Part shown: piece by piece, positions 9,785 to 18,584 of the stretch | How positions within the stretch are numbered: the stretch's first letter is position 1 | Layout of the letters: each line of letters starts with the position of its first letter | The notes under the pieces: model-generated | Seen by the model: the letters and a program-made list of their open reading frames with translations, nothing else | What the model was told of the DNA's origin: nothing | The model's database searches: none | Program-made: the position numbers and the translations under genes | Assembly: GCA_015680685.1 (NCBI GenBank) | Contig: MNCI01005468.1 | Span: forward strand, 3,531-24,308 | Reading direction: 5' to 3' | DNA: 20,778 nucleotides | DNA from: Gnetum montanum | Lineage: Eukaryota > Streptophyta > Gnetopsida > Gnetales > Gnetaceae

Positions 9785-10818
9785 TTATGGATTCTGCCCC
9801 TGCGTTAATCCCCTATTCTCCTTTTTGGTCTGTAATCGAGGGCTGCTGTCCACCTCAATTCTAGCTTTGGAAGTGCTGGTACTAAGTGCCAATTGTTGCC
9901 AGTTTTCTTGAATGAGTTGTGCAAGGCTAGTCATGTGTTCCAAAATGATGCTTGCCATCCATCTTAGTGTTTGTATTTGCATTCGTGTGGTCGCTTGTGC
10001 ACCTCTCGTTGCATGTTTGCCCATTGCTTATGCCACCACTCCCTTTCTTCCTACCTTGCTTGTTCTACCGCTCTGCTGCATTCCGCAGTGGTGTCACATC
10101 CAGCCCCTTGCTGCATGTGCCTCCCCTCTGTATCGAGCTTATGGTCTTGTGTCTCTTTCGTGCATGTTGCCGTAGTCCTCGCCACATGTTCACTCCCCTG
10201 GGACCCCATCTTGGTCTCTTGATTCTTGCCATGCTGTCTGGAGTAAACAAGCATTGGTTGCAGTGACGGAATCAACATTCTCGTATGATAGAGCACCATG
10301 ATCACCCTTGGGTGCCTCCTAGGTTGCTGGCGCCGCAAAGAGTCCTAGAAAAATTGAGGAATGTTAATGGGCATCCCATGTCTCATGTGCTTCAGAAGCG
10401 TGAAGTGGACTCCCACCAGTTTGTGGGGATATCCAGATTGGATGAAGTACCATTCAACCAAGATGGCAACTTCCCTCCACACCCCCTGTAATGCCAATCT
10501 TTGAATGTGCCCATTGGCCACCCTGGGGATGTCCCCCTGGAAGAATCTAGCAGTGTTCGATTGCACATGTACAACCGGCACAATTACCACCCCCTTAGCC
10601 TTGATACATAAGGCGTCTGCCAGCATAGGCATCAAGATTGTGATTTGTCTGCCGTGCAATTTAGTTTCATTGCCCTACCAATTGTCATAAAACTGCACTA
10701 TGGGCAATCCCTATTCCCCTTCCATATGTTGTAACATGTCATCCTAGCCCATTTGCTCTACCAGAGGCCATAACTCTGCGTGTTGCATGAATTTGGTGAA
10801 TGAGGGCTCAAAAAGGAG
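9785..10818 (-). pseudogene. Extra coding-like block downstream of the LINE zf-RVT domain (plant transposon-protein-like)
   Basis: Plant L1 ORF2 usually ends near the zf-RVT domain or with an RNase H domain; this is neither. After the zf-RVT stop at 10819, the minus strand stays protein-like for about 1 kb with several TAG stops that look like former TGG codons. Ordered segments are FEPSFTKFMQHAELWPLVEQ, DDMLQHMEGE, VQFYDNW(stop)GNETKLHGRQI, LADALCIKAKGVVIV, WREVAILVEWYFIQSGY, LVGVHFTLLKHMRHGMPINI and LYHTRMLI. A polar stretch follows, then a final helix-rich part ending at 9785 (LRWMASIILEHMTSLAQLIQ). The (V/R)xFY...(L/V)xGRxI...L pattern resembles the putative plant transposon protein domain (Pfam PF20167-like). 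That is from memory and tentative. It may be an additional LINE ORF or a captured gene fragment. Confidence 0.45.
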
Positions 10819-11370
10819 TCATTGCCCCATAGCTTCGGAAGCCTTGTTCCAGAACCTCTGAATTTCCCTGGCCATTGTCCTTGGTGGCGGCAGCTTTGTG
10901 CCCATGAATATCCACGAATTTCGGTGCTTCCATAGCATCCACAAAGTAGCCAAAGTGGGAGAGTCCCCATGGTAGGCAAACGATGGAAGATGAATAGCAT
11001 GCCAAACAACCGTAGTGAAGGGGCATTTATGTATGAGGTGTTGCATCATTTCTGTGTCTTTAAGACACAAGGGACAAGTGGGCTCCACCTCCAATGCATG
11101 TTCCCATAATGTGGCGTGTATAGGGAGTGCATGGTGCATAATTGACTACCTGAAAGCCTTGACTTTCTCTGGAAGGTGGCCCTTCCAAAGTTTCCCTTAG
11201 GTAGGGACAGTGGGGTATCGATGTTTAATAGTTTCTTGCGGGTGTTGATCCATCAAACCTAGTGGTTCTATCTTGTGAACATGTTGACATAGGTTTTGCC
11301 ATAGGTGAGAATTGCCTGCGCTTGCCTCCCAACAGCGATACTTTCTTCTAAGTAGTTGCACCCACAGCGC
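10819..11370 (-). pseudogene. zf-RVT zinc-binding domain of LINE ORF2
   Basis: The C-terminal part of ORF2 in plant L1 elements. The open segment 11139-10819 reads HHALPIHATLWEHALEVEPT, then CPLCLKDTEMMQHLIHKCPF and TTVVWHAI. This is the C-x2-C...H-x4-C pattern with the CPF..xVW ending of plant zf-RVT domains. Upstream, in other frames, are QHVHKIEPLGLMDQHPQE-like residues that join it to the reverse transcriptase. The domain is thought to bind nucleic acid during target-primed reverse transcription. At least one frameshift separates it from the segment at 11371. Confidence 0.85.
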
Positions 11371-12758
11371 CTAATTTCTGTTTTGGTTTGAGAATCTACG
11401 GAGAAGCTGTTTCAGCCCTAGTGTGATCTCATCATTGAACTTTAAGAGGCTGATCCCACCCGCCGATTGAGGTCGAGCTGTGATGTCCCATGATACCAAG
11501 TGCATTCTTCTGCCCCCTTTTCCCCCCGACCACACAAAATCTTGGATGATGTCGTCAACTTTCTGTATTACTCCCATTGACGGCTTGGCCATGGAGGCAA
11601 TGAACTGGGCCATGGCCATTAATACAGTAGATGCAAAAATCATCTTCCCCTTGTGCAACAGGAAGCGGTTGGTCCAGTGAGAAGTCTTTGTCTGGAATTA
11701 TTCCAGCAACCCTCGCCAAGCCTTCTTCTGCTACTAGTGAAAAATGGGCATGCCTAGATACTTGTCCTCTGCACATCCTAGCAAAATGCCCAGTGTCTGA
11801 ATAATTTTTGCTTCCACCAATTTCATGGTGTGCACCATGTGTATGGCAGATTTTTCAGAGTTACTTGTGAGGCCCACCTCCCTCTGCAGCCGGTCCAAGA
11901 CCCTCAACAAGGCCTCAGCTTGTGGCATTGCAGCCCGAGTAACCACCAACGCATTGTCAACATAGTGGGCAGCCAAGCAATGCACCCCGTTAATGTCCAG
12001 CCCTTGCACCCCTTTCGCCATGTAGTAGGACTTGAGAAGATCCACGACCAAAAGGAATAACAACGGTGATAATGGATCTCCCTGTTGCAGGCCTCTCCCT
12101 GTGCCATTGAAGCCCCACAACCGCCCATCAATGTCCAAGGAGTATCTGTTGTCCTGTTGGTTTTGGATGCACAAATTGACAAATTTGGCATTGAATCCCT
12201 TCTTAAGCATGACAGTTTGGAGCACAACCCAACTAACCAAGTTGTATGCCTTAGTTATATCAAGCTTGAGACACAGCTCGGGAAATTGAGCTGTTCGAAG
12301 AGAATGCAGACTCTCCTGCAGCAGTAGGACTTGGTCCTGCGGGATCGGCCCTTGACAAACCTAGCTTGATGTTCGTTGACTAACCTTGTCATGAGGGGGG
12401 CCATGTGGTTAACCAGCATATGCAAAAAGATTCGAAGGAGTGTGTTGCATACTCCAATGGGTTTAAAGTGCCCTGGTGATGTTGGGTTTGGGACTTTCGA
12501 GGGTTTGGGACTTTCGATAGGAGGACCACCTGGAAGTAGTTAATCTCTTTTCTCACTTGTTGCTAGGTGAGCATGCTATTGAACGTGTCCAGCAGGTCGC
12601 TCCCAAGAGCTCCTCAAGTTCCCTAAAAAATTCGATGGGCCATCCATCCGGCTTGGGGCTTTGTTTGTTGGCATTGCTTGCTTGGCTGTATGAAGCTTTG
12701 CCCTTGAAAATGGCCTGAGCAGTTTTTGGTTCTTGACAGGAGTTAAGATGCATGGCAC
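11371..12758 (-). pseudogene. L1-type LINE reverse transcriptase, inactivated
   Basis: The polymerase of ORF2. Motifs on the minus strand from high to low coordinates: NKQSPKPDGWPIEFF (near 12690-12640, canonical NKAPGPDGxPxEFY); LVNEHQARFVKGR (near 12385-12345); LCLKLDITKAYNLVSW (near 12290-12225, with the motif A Asp); GRGLQQGDPLSPLLFLLVVD (near 12110-12040); and HYVDNALVV (near 11970-11940). The last replaces the usual F/YxDD: the second Asp codon is AAT at 11955-11953, a G-to-A change from GAT. Connection-domain motifs follow in 11658-11371: QKVDDIIQDFVWSG, MHLVSWDITARP and GGISLLKFND. Segments lie in several frames, so the gene is broken at multiple points. Plus-strand frames here are shadows. 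Confidence 0.9.
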
Positions 12759-13091
12759 CAGAATTGAGATGGGCTCAGTACTCCTCCGTCTCCATATCTC
12801 TTCCTAGTATGTCTATAGCTAAACCAACCCTTGCCCTGTGTTTGGCCACCCTCTAGCATCCATACTTTGCAGCAGGTATTGTAGCTTGCGCTTGGTGGCT
12901 GGTGTGCTTTTGTAGCGATGAAGAAAAATTTGGTGTGCCTATATCCCTCCCTTAACGATGTTACCTGCGATCTCTGTTTCTAGTAGGCTTCTTCCTTGTC
13001 TAATTCTTGAAGCTCTGTGAGGAGTGCTTGTTCTTCTTCTTGGCCAAGGTCTGCCCCCTCCTCTTGTTGCCACTGTATTTCCCATAGCTGA
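12759..13091 (-). pseudogene. LINE ORF2 linker between endonuclease and reverse transcriptase
   Basis: The minus strand reads QEEEQALLTELQELDKEEAY, then (stop)KQRSQVTSLREGYRHTKFF. This is the conserved plant LINE segment EE-xYW-RQRSR-xxWLKEGDRNTKFFH. The Trp codon has become TAG and the Asp has become Tyr. It continues the element between the endonuclease (13092-13548) and the reverse transcriptase. Confidence 0.8.
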
Positions 13092-13548
13092 TTCTGAACT
13101 CGCGATCGATAGCCTTTGAAACTGTATTTATCTTTGGTTGCAATGTTCTTGATGTGCTACTTAAGTGATCGTAGCCCTCTCTTTAGGAATTCCTTGCGTT
13201 CTTGTGCACTAGTGTATATTTGCCATGTATTGTGCACTAGATTTCTTAGCCATGGTTTGTTTAGCTAGGTTCGTTCAAACCAAAATGGCTGGGGAGCTTT
13301 ATCCACCATGGTTTGGAACCTACAAATGATAGACCTATGATTCGAGGCTTTTCTTTCTTGGCTTTCAGCCTAGATATCAAATTTCGTCATGAGATTGGAA
13401 CTGACCCACACCCTGTCAAGCCTTGAATGGACCTGGTCTACCCCCTATTTGTTGTTGCTCCATGTGTATTTGCATCTTGTGATTTCCAGATCAACTAGGT
13501 CGTATTCATGTATGAATGCTATGCAATCCATGGCTCTCGGAGGGTCTG
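13092..13548 (-). pseudogene. C-terminal part of LINE endonuclease, correct orientation (left arm of inverted repeat)
   Basis: This is the reverse complement of 13831-14287 with a single mismatch that I could find (13194 versus 14185). On the minus strand it reads the endonuclease C-terminus: AFIHEYDLVDLEITRCKYTW, SRLDRVWVSSNLMTKFDI and APQPFWFERT. The catalytic domain is an APE-type endonuclease that nicks target DNA. This arm joins smoothly to the linker at 12759-13091 and is in the element's orientation, so it is the genuine copy. Confidence 0.85.
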
Positions 13549-13549
13549 N

Positions 13550-14288
13550 CTTCAAAGAGGCAACTGTTACAATGGGAAGGCTAGCACCTACAAAAGATGC
13601 CTAGTAGAGGGAGAGCGAGAGGACTAGCAGTCCTAACCAAGGACATTGTTGAGTTGGTGGATGCATCTGACTGGAGCCTTACGGTGCACATACCGCAAAT
13701 GCAAACGGGTATCTAGGTCACCAACATTTAAGGAGCACAGAGTTAGAAGGCTCGCATTCAAGAGTTCAAATGCATGGCGACCCTAACAACCAAAGGATGT
13801 TTTGCTAGGAAAAGTCTGGGGGAGACTACTCAGACCCTCCGAGAGCCATGGATTGCATAGCATTCATACATGAATACGACCTAGTTGATCTGGAAATCAC
13901 AAGATGCAAATACACATGGAGCAACAACAAATAGGGGGTAGACCAGGTCCATTCAAGGCTTGACAGGGTGTGGGTCAGTTCCAATCTCATGACGAAATTT
14001 GATATCTAGGCTGAAAGCCAAGAAAGAAAAGCCTCGAATCATAGGTCTATCATTTGTAGGTTCCAAACCATGGTGGATAAAGCTCCCCAGCCATTTTGGT
14101 TTGAACGAACCTAGCTAAACAAACCATGGCTAAGAAATCTAGTGCACAATACATGGCAAATATACACTAGTGCACAAGAACGCAGGGAATTCCTAAAGAG
14201 AGGGCTACGATCACTTAAGTAGCACATCAAGAACATTGCAACCAAAGATAAATACAGTTTCAAAGGCTATCGATCGCGAGTTCAGAAA
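13550..14288 (+). pseudogene. LINE endonuclease segment in reversed orientation, bounded by Ns (probable misassembled contig)
   Basis: The plus strand here reads endonuclease in the order RARGLAVLTKDIVELVDASD, WSLTVHIPQMQTG, VTNI(stop)GAQS, then EKSGGDYSDPPRAMDCIAF and the C-terminal part duplicated at 13092-13548. Every other part of the LINE reads on the minus strand. The segment lies exactly between the two Ns of the window (13549 and 14289). Reverse-complementing it would make its 457-bp end overlap the preceding sequence and restore a continuous ORF2. The first part of the endonuclease (roughly its first 80-100 residues, my estimate) is absent and presumably falls in the unsequenced gap near 14289. 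Confidence 0.8.
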
Positions 14289-14360
14289 NCAGCACCTTGC
14301 ACCCCTTTCTTTATCATGTGGGAGTAGGACCTCATCCCTAGCTGGCCCACTCCTTTGTCT

Positions 14361-15294
14361 CTAATGTGCAGCCACAGAACCACCACCCCCAAGCACTGAA
14401 GGCCCTTTCTTCATGGTATGGCCCTTTCGGCCTACCAAATTCCAGCCCTGCTGAGACTCCAGTTGTGTGACCTTGCAGTCCACCTTCGAATGTCCTTTGC
14501 CAGCTACCTCTTTTGGTGTTGTTGGCATGTTCTCAAATTGCACATGGACCTTCTCCTCTCTTGTTTCAGTGTTTAAGATGATCTCGTTGATCTTGTGCTC
14601 TGACCTTAAGGATTGCCACATGTAGAAACATGCATATCCCATCCGGTCCATGGATGCTATGAAGGCGTCAAACTTGATAAATTCGCCAAATAGTTTGGCC
14701 AACGATTTTAGGAATTTAGGAGACTAGTATTCCAATGGCAAGTCATGGAGCCTCACCCAAATCGGAGCATGCTCGAATAGCCCCATGTCTCGGTGTGCCT
14801 CAGGATGCTAGGGAGCAAGGGCTAGTCCCTTGGCCCCATAGAACCATGACTCCCCCCACGAGGACCCTTTCTCGCTCCTTTGCTGTTTGGAAATTGAAGA
14901 GTAGCCGATCCCTCATCAGACTCTGCACGTTGACATTGTCCAGTCCCCAAGCAGCTTTAACCCATCTCCAGGTAAGGTCCATCCTAGGCCGTGCCCCTTC
15001 AGACACAAACTTCTGCAATGTGCCCTTGGGAGGGCAGCCAACCTTAAGACACATAGTGGCCCCTTTGCAGGAGCAGGCCTCAAAAGCCCCGGTCCTTGCA
15101 TCCTGCACATGTGTTGGGATCTGCTTGTCTGGCACTAGCCCCCCTTTGTCTATAGTGTGTGACATCTCATTGTGTCCAGAACCTCCCTGCGTACTAGTGC
15201 CCACTCCTGGTCCCATACGTGTGCCCACTCCCAATCCCACTTTCCCTCTGACTCCAGCCCTGTGGCCCACGTCCGTACCCTCGCCTATGTCCAC
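14361..15294 (-). pseudogene. LINE ORF1: DUF4283-like domain and zinc knuckle, decayed
   Basis: The nucleic-acid-binding ORF1 protein of plant L1 elements. The minus-strand frame 15294-14800 begins with a Gly-rich region (MDIGEGTDVGHRAGV), then MDLTWRWVKAAWGLDNVNVQ and RLLFNFQTAKERERVLVGG. The latter fits the core of DUF4283 (F.F.....R..V...GPW). After a frameshift and stop, the next frame continues FEHAPIWVRLHDLPLEY(stop), SPKFLKSLAKLFGEFIKFDA and, in 14702-14361, a C-terminal knuckle remnant GKGHSKVDC, where the first Cys of C-x2-C-x3-GH-x4-C is lost. Its position upstream of the endonuclease is as expected. The 224-codon plus-strand frame over the same bases is a shadow. Confidence 0.75.
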
Positions 15295-15411
15295 CCCTGC
15301 GTCCGTGCTGCCGCCTGTTCATGCTCTTGTGCCCATGTGCGCTCCCTCTCCCACTCTTGACATTTCAAAATTAATTTTAGATTCTTATTCTGTAAGTAAC
15401 CAACCATAAAA

Positions 15412-15429
15412 AAGAATTTCAACCATAAA
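15412..15429. repeat. Right target-site duplication of the L1-type LINE
   Basis: AAGAATTTCAACCATAAA, partner of 9490-9507, with one CG/CA difference. Confidence 0.85.
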
Positions 15430-15797
15430 CACTAACGTGTATTTTGACCTATAATCAACATATATAAATACATGGAAGCTATTAAATTATTCTATTATGA
15501 CTGTTGTCAAACTTGAGACACTCATCAAATTTTCAAATAAACATACTTTTGTAGAGCTCAATGAAAATTCAATTTGAAATATAAAGAATACTGAGCATAT
15601 GTCTTCTATTTGTATTTTGTTCATTCAAGGATGTGATAATTCAACCAAGACATGCAACAATTATCATTTTAATGTCCAATTTTGCTAAATTTAATAATAT
15701 GTTGGGTTATACATGCAATAAAATATACACCAATTCTTTCCCCATGATTTTTAGTGTTATATTTTAACTAATTTTATTTCCTCTCTGGCCTGTGCAG
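15430..15797. other. 3' end of intron 1
   Basis: AT-rich intron DNA with no transposon signature, ending in a weak pyrimidine tract and the acceptor TGTGCAG. Confidence 0.5.
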
Positions 15798-15878
15798 TCG
15801 CATTGCTGGACTGGAGTTTGATATCATTTTTCTTTTTGATTGCTTTTCTAGCTGTGCAGTATGATGTCTCTCAAAGAG
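15798..15878 (+). CDS. Second coding exon of the plant PIEZO-like gene
   Basis: 81 nt between acceptor TGTGCAG|TC (15797/15798) and donor AGAG|GTAAGA (15878/15879), phase 1 at both ends. Joined to exon 1 it encodes VALLDWSLISFFFLIAFLAV, then QYDVSQRG. This is one long transmembrane helix with a Trp-Ser-Leu-Ile-Ser-Phe entrance and a polar exit, as in the first membrane segment of plant PIEZO N-termini. The next residues in the family are basic (before a second helix). No exon encoding them was found in the following 4.9 kb. The window therefore shows only the first ~50 of what in plant PIEZO is well over 2,000 residues. An alternative is a different multi-pass membrane protein with a similar first helix. 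Confidence 0.62.
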
Positions 15879-16033
15879 GTAAGAATATTATTTTACAAAC
15901 TCGCTGGTTTATTTCAATAATTTATTTGTTTTTTCTCTTCTTCCTGCATGGAAACCCCAGTAGAATAGGGCAACGTTAAATCTGGTAAACAGAAATGAAT
16001 AGAGTTAACAAATAACATTTATTGCATTATTTC

Positions 16034-16480
16034 TTATTTTGCCTGGACAAAGCCATCCTTTGTGTTGAGATGCACGAAGACCCTTTGTAAGAAAATGAAT
16101 TCTAGGTCAAAGTAGTATGACCATAACCTTCCAATCTTCTTGGCATATCCGTAAGTTTTTGTCGTTATACTTTTGCATCTTTCTTTTATTACGAAGGAAT
16201 TCAAATTTTGGTGGTAGGTTCTTGGTGCTTTTTTAAGACCATTGAGCAATTCCTTTAATCTTCAAACTTGATTGTTTGGTTCTTTGTATCATTCGCATTG
16301 CTTCACAAATAATTTCTTTTGTCAAGCTCGATGTAGAAACATGGATTTCACAACTTAATGAAGTTTCATCTAAACGTAGTTGCCACAAGCAACATTATTC
16401 TACTCATTAGCATCCTTCTAGTTGGTGAAAATGTTTTCTGGTAATCAATTCTTTCCAATTCTTTGTCATAGTTATTGAGC
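16034..16480 (-). pseudogene. Ty1/copia reverse transcriptase fragment, decayed
   Basis: The minus strand gives the N-terminal half of a copia polymerase in order: ERIDYQKTFSPTRRM (near 16455-16410; canonical GIDYxETFSPV), RIMLLVATTF, VKSMFLH (near 16360; canonical DVKTTFLNG), EYKEPNNQV-like residues, then RLKELLNGLKKAPRTYHQ (near 16245-16195; canonical LKKSLYGLKQAPRAWYQ) and YGYAKKIGRLW. Several stops and at least two frameshifts are present. The catalytic YVDD is replaced by unrelated residues (FDLEF). No LTRs, integrase or RNase H were found nearby, so this is a fragment. Confidence 0.8.
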
Positions 16481-17913
16481 CTTTTCTCTTCCTTTGGGTT
16501 AGTGGTAAGCATTGCCTAGAATTGGGGATGTGGGAATGTAGAGATGCATCCCTAGACAAGTTTTAGAATGCGAAGATTATCAGGGTTAGGACAAGGGTTC
16601 AATGGAGACATGAAGTTTGCTGCCATGTTGTAGAATTTAGATTGATGGTGTAGGGATGCATTGTTACAGAGAGTGTGCACGCTGTAAATGGGGGAGGTGG
16701 GTGTTAGTGCTGCACAATGGAATAAGGTCCCTTTTCCTCTGCTTGTCTCTGAAATTTTAGCTCTTGATGCGTTGATTTTGATGACCATGAGTGGCGGCTT
16801 GGTTGTGGTCTCGAACCATGGGTTGTGGCAAACCTTTGACCTTGGGTTTTGATGTCAAGACTCTTACCACAAAACTTAGTGAAATCCCATAGGAAATTTC
16901 CCACAACGCTTTTGTTTCAGGCAATGAAAAGCATGTAGAATAGGAAACTAATAGCCAATGCAGTAACATATGGCGTCTAGTTTGCTTGGTTTGAGTTGCA
17001 TAGCTGCAAAACCTTCAATACAGGAAGCTTTAGTTATGACTGTTCTAAGCTCTTCCTCCGTGATGTAAACAAGACAGAGCTCCCAAGCATTGTTGCTGTT
17101 AGACCCTTGTAACATGCTTGCTACCTCTAATCTGTGCTTTGTTCATAATGAATCAGAACACTGCTCGCAGTTTGGCAAATTTGTTGGCCCGAATGTTGAG
17201 AGGGAGGCCAACCATCATAGTGATGGATGGGCCTTTAGAATGTGGCTGGGAACTGCTTTCCTGATGCATTTATTGATGTTATTGCTAGTGCATCTTGGAC
17301 GTATTTGGTATGCATTTGCATATTGGATGACCTCGCACCTGTGTGCAAGTGTGCCCCTAGGCAGAGTCAGCTTTGTTGTCATCGCTAGATTTGGGATATT
17401 AGGCCAAAGAATAAGATGCTACTCAAGCGAAGAGGAAGCAGGAGGAGCGTAGTCAAAGATAAAACAAATCCAGGACACTGGTTCCACCAGAGAAAGAATG
17501 TTCCAAAGGTGGTGCTTTGGCTGGTCAAACAACATTGTCACATAGGTTGATTGGAAACTCTTGTTCACCTTACACTTAAATTAGGGAGGATATGCGAAAT
17601 GCTGCAAATTAGTAAATAATGTTATGGAGGTGGTGGGAAATAAGGAAAGTTGCATGAGTCTTCTATTAATTCAGAATACCTGCTTTCCTAGTTGCTATAA
17701 GGTACGGGAACCTCATAGAGATAATAAATTCATTTGGAATCTACGCTAGTCAAAGTTTTGGATTTTGATCTTCTTGTTGGTCACATCCCAAGTTTTCATT
17801 GGAATGCTAACGAAATTATATATTTCAATTCACATATCAAAGAACTTGTTAGGAAAAATGTTATCAATAACAACCTAAACATTATCAACAACTCCACAAC
17901 CTATGCCTGGCAA
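16481..17913. other. Intronic stretch without a recognised gene
   Basis: Several medium-length frames lie on both strands (plus 17090-17452, minus 16552-16788) with no family match I know. On the minus strand, about 17150-16975 reads protein-like (EELRTVITKASCIEGFAAMQ) in a frame with an upstream stop. It may be a decayed gene fragment. Confidence 0.35.
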
Positions 17914-18075
17914 AGGAACAACAATTTGTACCAGCTAATAAGCAATACCCTGTGCAGGAATAGAAATGGTAGCTTTAGCAAGAGTAGAAACAAGGTGGTG
18001 TGTAAGAAGAGAAATAGTAACCTGTGCAACAACAGAAATACTTACCTGCACAATAATAGAGATAGCAACCTTTCT
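17914..18075 (+). repeat. 24-bp minisatellite, about seven degenerate units
   Basis: Units start at 17914, 17938, 17962, 17986, 18010, 18034 and 18058. Most begin AGAAAT or a close variant. Because the period is a multiple of three, the plus frame shows 8-residue repeats (RNGSFSKS, RNKVVCKK, RNSNLCNN, RNTYLHNN, RDSNLS). The surrounding frame (17734-18093) has no recognised domain, so I treat this as a repeat, not a gene. Confidence 0.75.
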
Positions 18076-18576
18076 ATGATTTTGTTGCAATAAAAACATA
18101 TGTATCTAATATATAAGCATTAATATTACCTACATAAATGCAGAATACATAAGGAAACCACGTTTTAAACGGTGTAATGCCAAGGTTCACAACATAGTCT
18201 AACTCATTCCAAATTACAATAGAAAGCAAAGCTAATATGTGGCAATGAACTTTCAAATTTCTTTATGTTGAACAATGTCTTGATCAGGCAAATCTGTCAC
18301 TAGTGAACATATTCTTTTCTAGATGGGGTTCCTTCTCCTCTCTCACACACACACCTCATCTTTTAGAGGGGGTTCCTTATGTATTACTGATTTTTTGTTG
18401 TCATGGCAAAATCATGATTATAGGGGACAATAAGTTAAGGCATGAACTAAACTTCCATGGTTTATTTGGTTTGTGATGTGGTAGGAATGTAATTTTAGGG
18501 TTTTTCAACAAAGGTTGTAGACCTTAATGTTAGTGTGGGTTGCTTCATTGGCTTTATAGAGGGATGCTGCAAAGTT
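18076..18576. other. Intronic stretch without a recognised gene
   Basis: AT-rich, with a short CA repeat near 18343-18354. Nothing else was recognised. Confidence 0.45.
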
Positions 18577-18584
18577 TCAAAGAA
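18577..18584. repeat. Candidate left target-site duplication (TCAAAGAA)
   Basis: An 8-bp match to 19184-19191, at the expected side of an oligo(T) tract. It is short enough to arise by chance. Confidence 0.45.

Larger units (their letters stand above)
9508..15411 (-). mobile_element. Near full-length L1-type LINE, antisense in intron 1
   Basis: The element is bounded by an 18-bp target-site duplication and ends on the left in oligo(T) (9514-9520), the poly(A) tail of a minus-strand element. In 5' to 3' order on the minus strand it carries ORF1 (15294-14361), ORF2 with endonuclease, reverse transcriptase and zf-RVT (about 14287-10819), an extra coding-like block (10818-9785) and a 3' UTR. Plant L1 elements encode an RNA-binding ORF1 protein and an ORF2 endonuclease/reverse transcriptase that prime on the cut chromosome. 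All frames contain stops and shifts, so it is dead. The listed span of 5.9 kb is inflated by an apparent mis-oriented contig (13550-14288); removing the 457-bp duplicate gives about 5.4 kb plus an unknown gap. Confidence 0.9.
2394..15797 (+). other. Intron 1 (about 13.4 kb) of the PIEZO-like gene
   Basis: Bounded by donor GTACGT at 2394 and acceptor TGTGCAG ending at 15797, phase 1. It contains a SINE, two RTE-type LINEs and a near full-length L1-type LINE, all antisense to the host gene. Without these insertions the intron would be about 4 kb. The boundaries rest on splice consensus and reading-frame continuity, not on transcript data. Confidence 0.6.

Noticed and set aside
9607-10266. Cluster of overlapping plus-strand frames (85-104 codons)
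   Set aside because: Low-complexity Cys/Pro/Leu-rich translations opposite the protein-like minus-strand block of the LINE.
13092-14287. True genomic palindrome or twin-priming inversion of the LINE
   Set aside because: Twin priming does not duplicate 457 bp with almost no divergence, and the boundaries fall on or next to single Ns. An assembly error is simpler.
14735-15409. 224-codon plus-strand open frame, the longest in the window
   Set aside because: It is antisense to LINE ORF1, whose minus-strand translation shows recognisable DUF4283-like residues. The Pro/Ser/Val-rich plus translation is the shadow of its Gly-rich region.
17090-17452. 120-codon plus-strand frame considered as PIEZO exon 3
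   Set aside because: It lacks the basic stretch and helix order expected after exon 2, and has no acceptor in the needed phase that I could defend.
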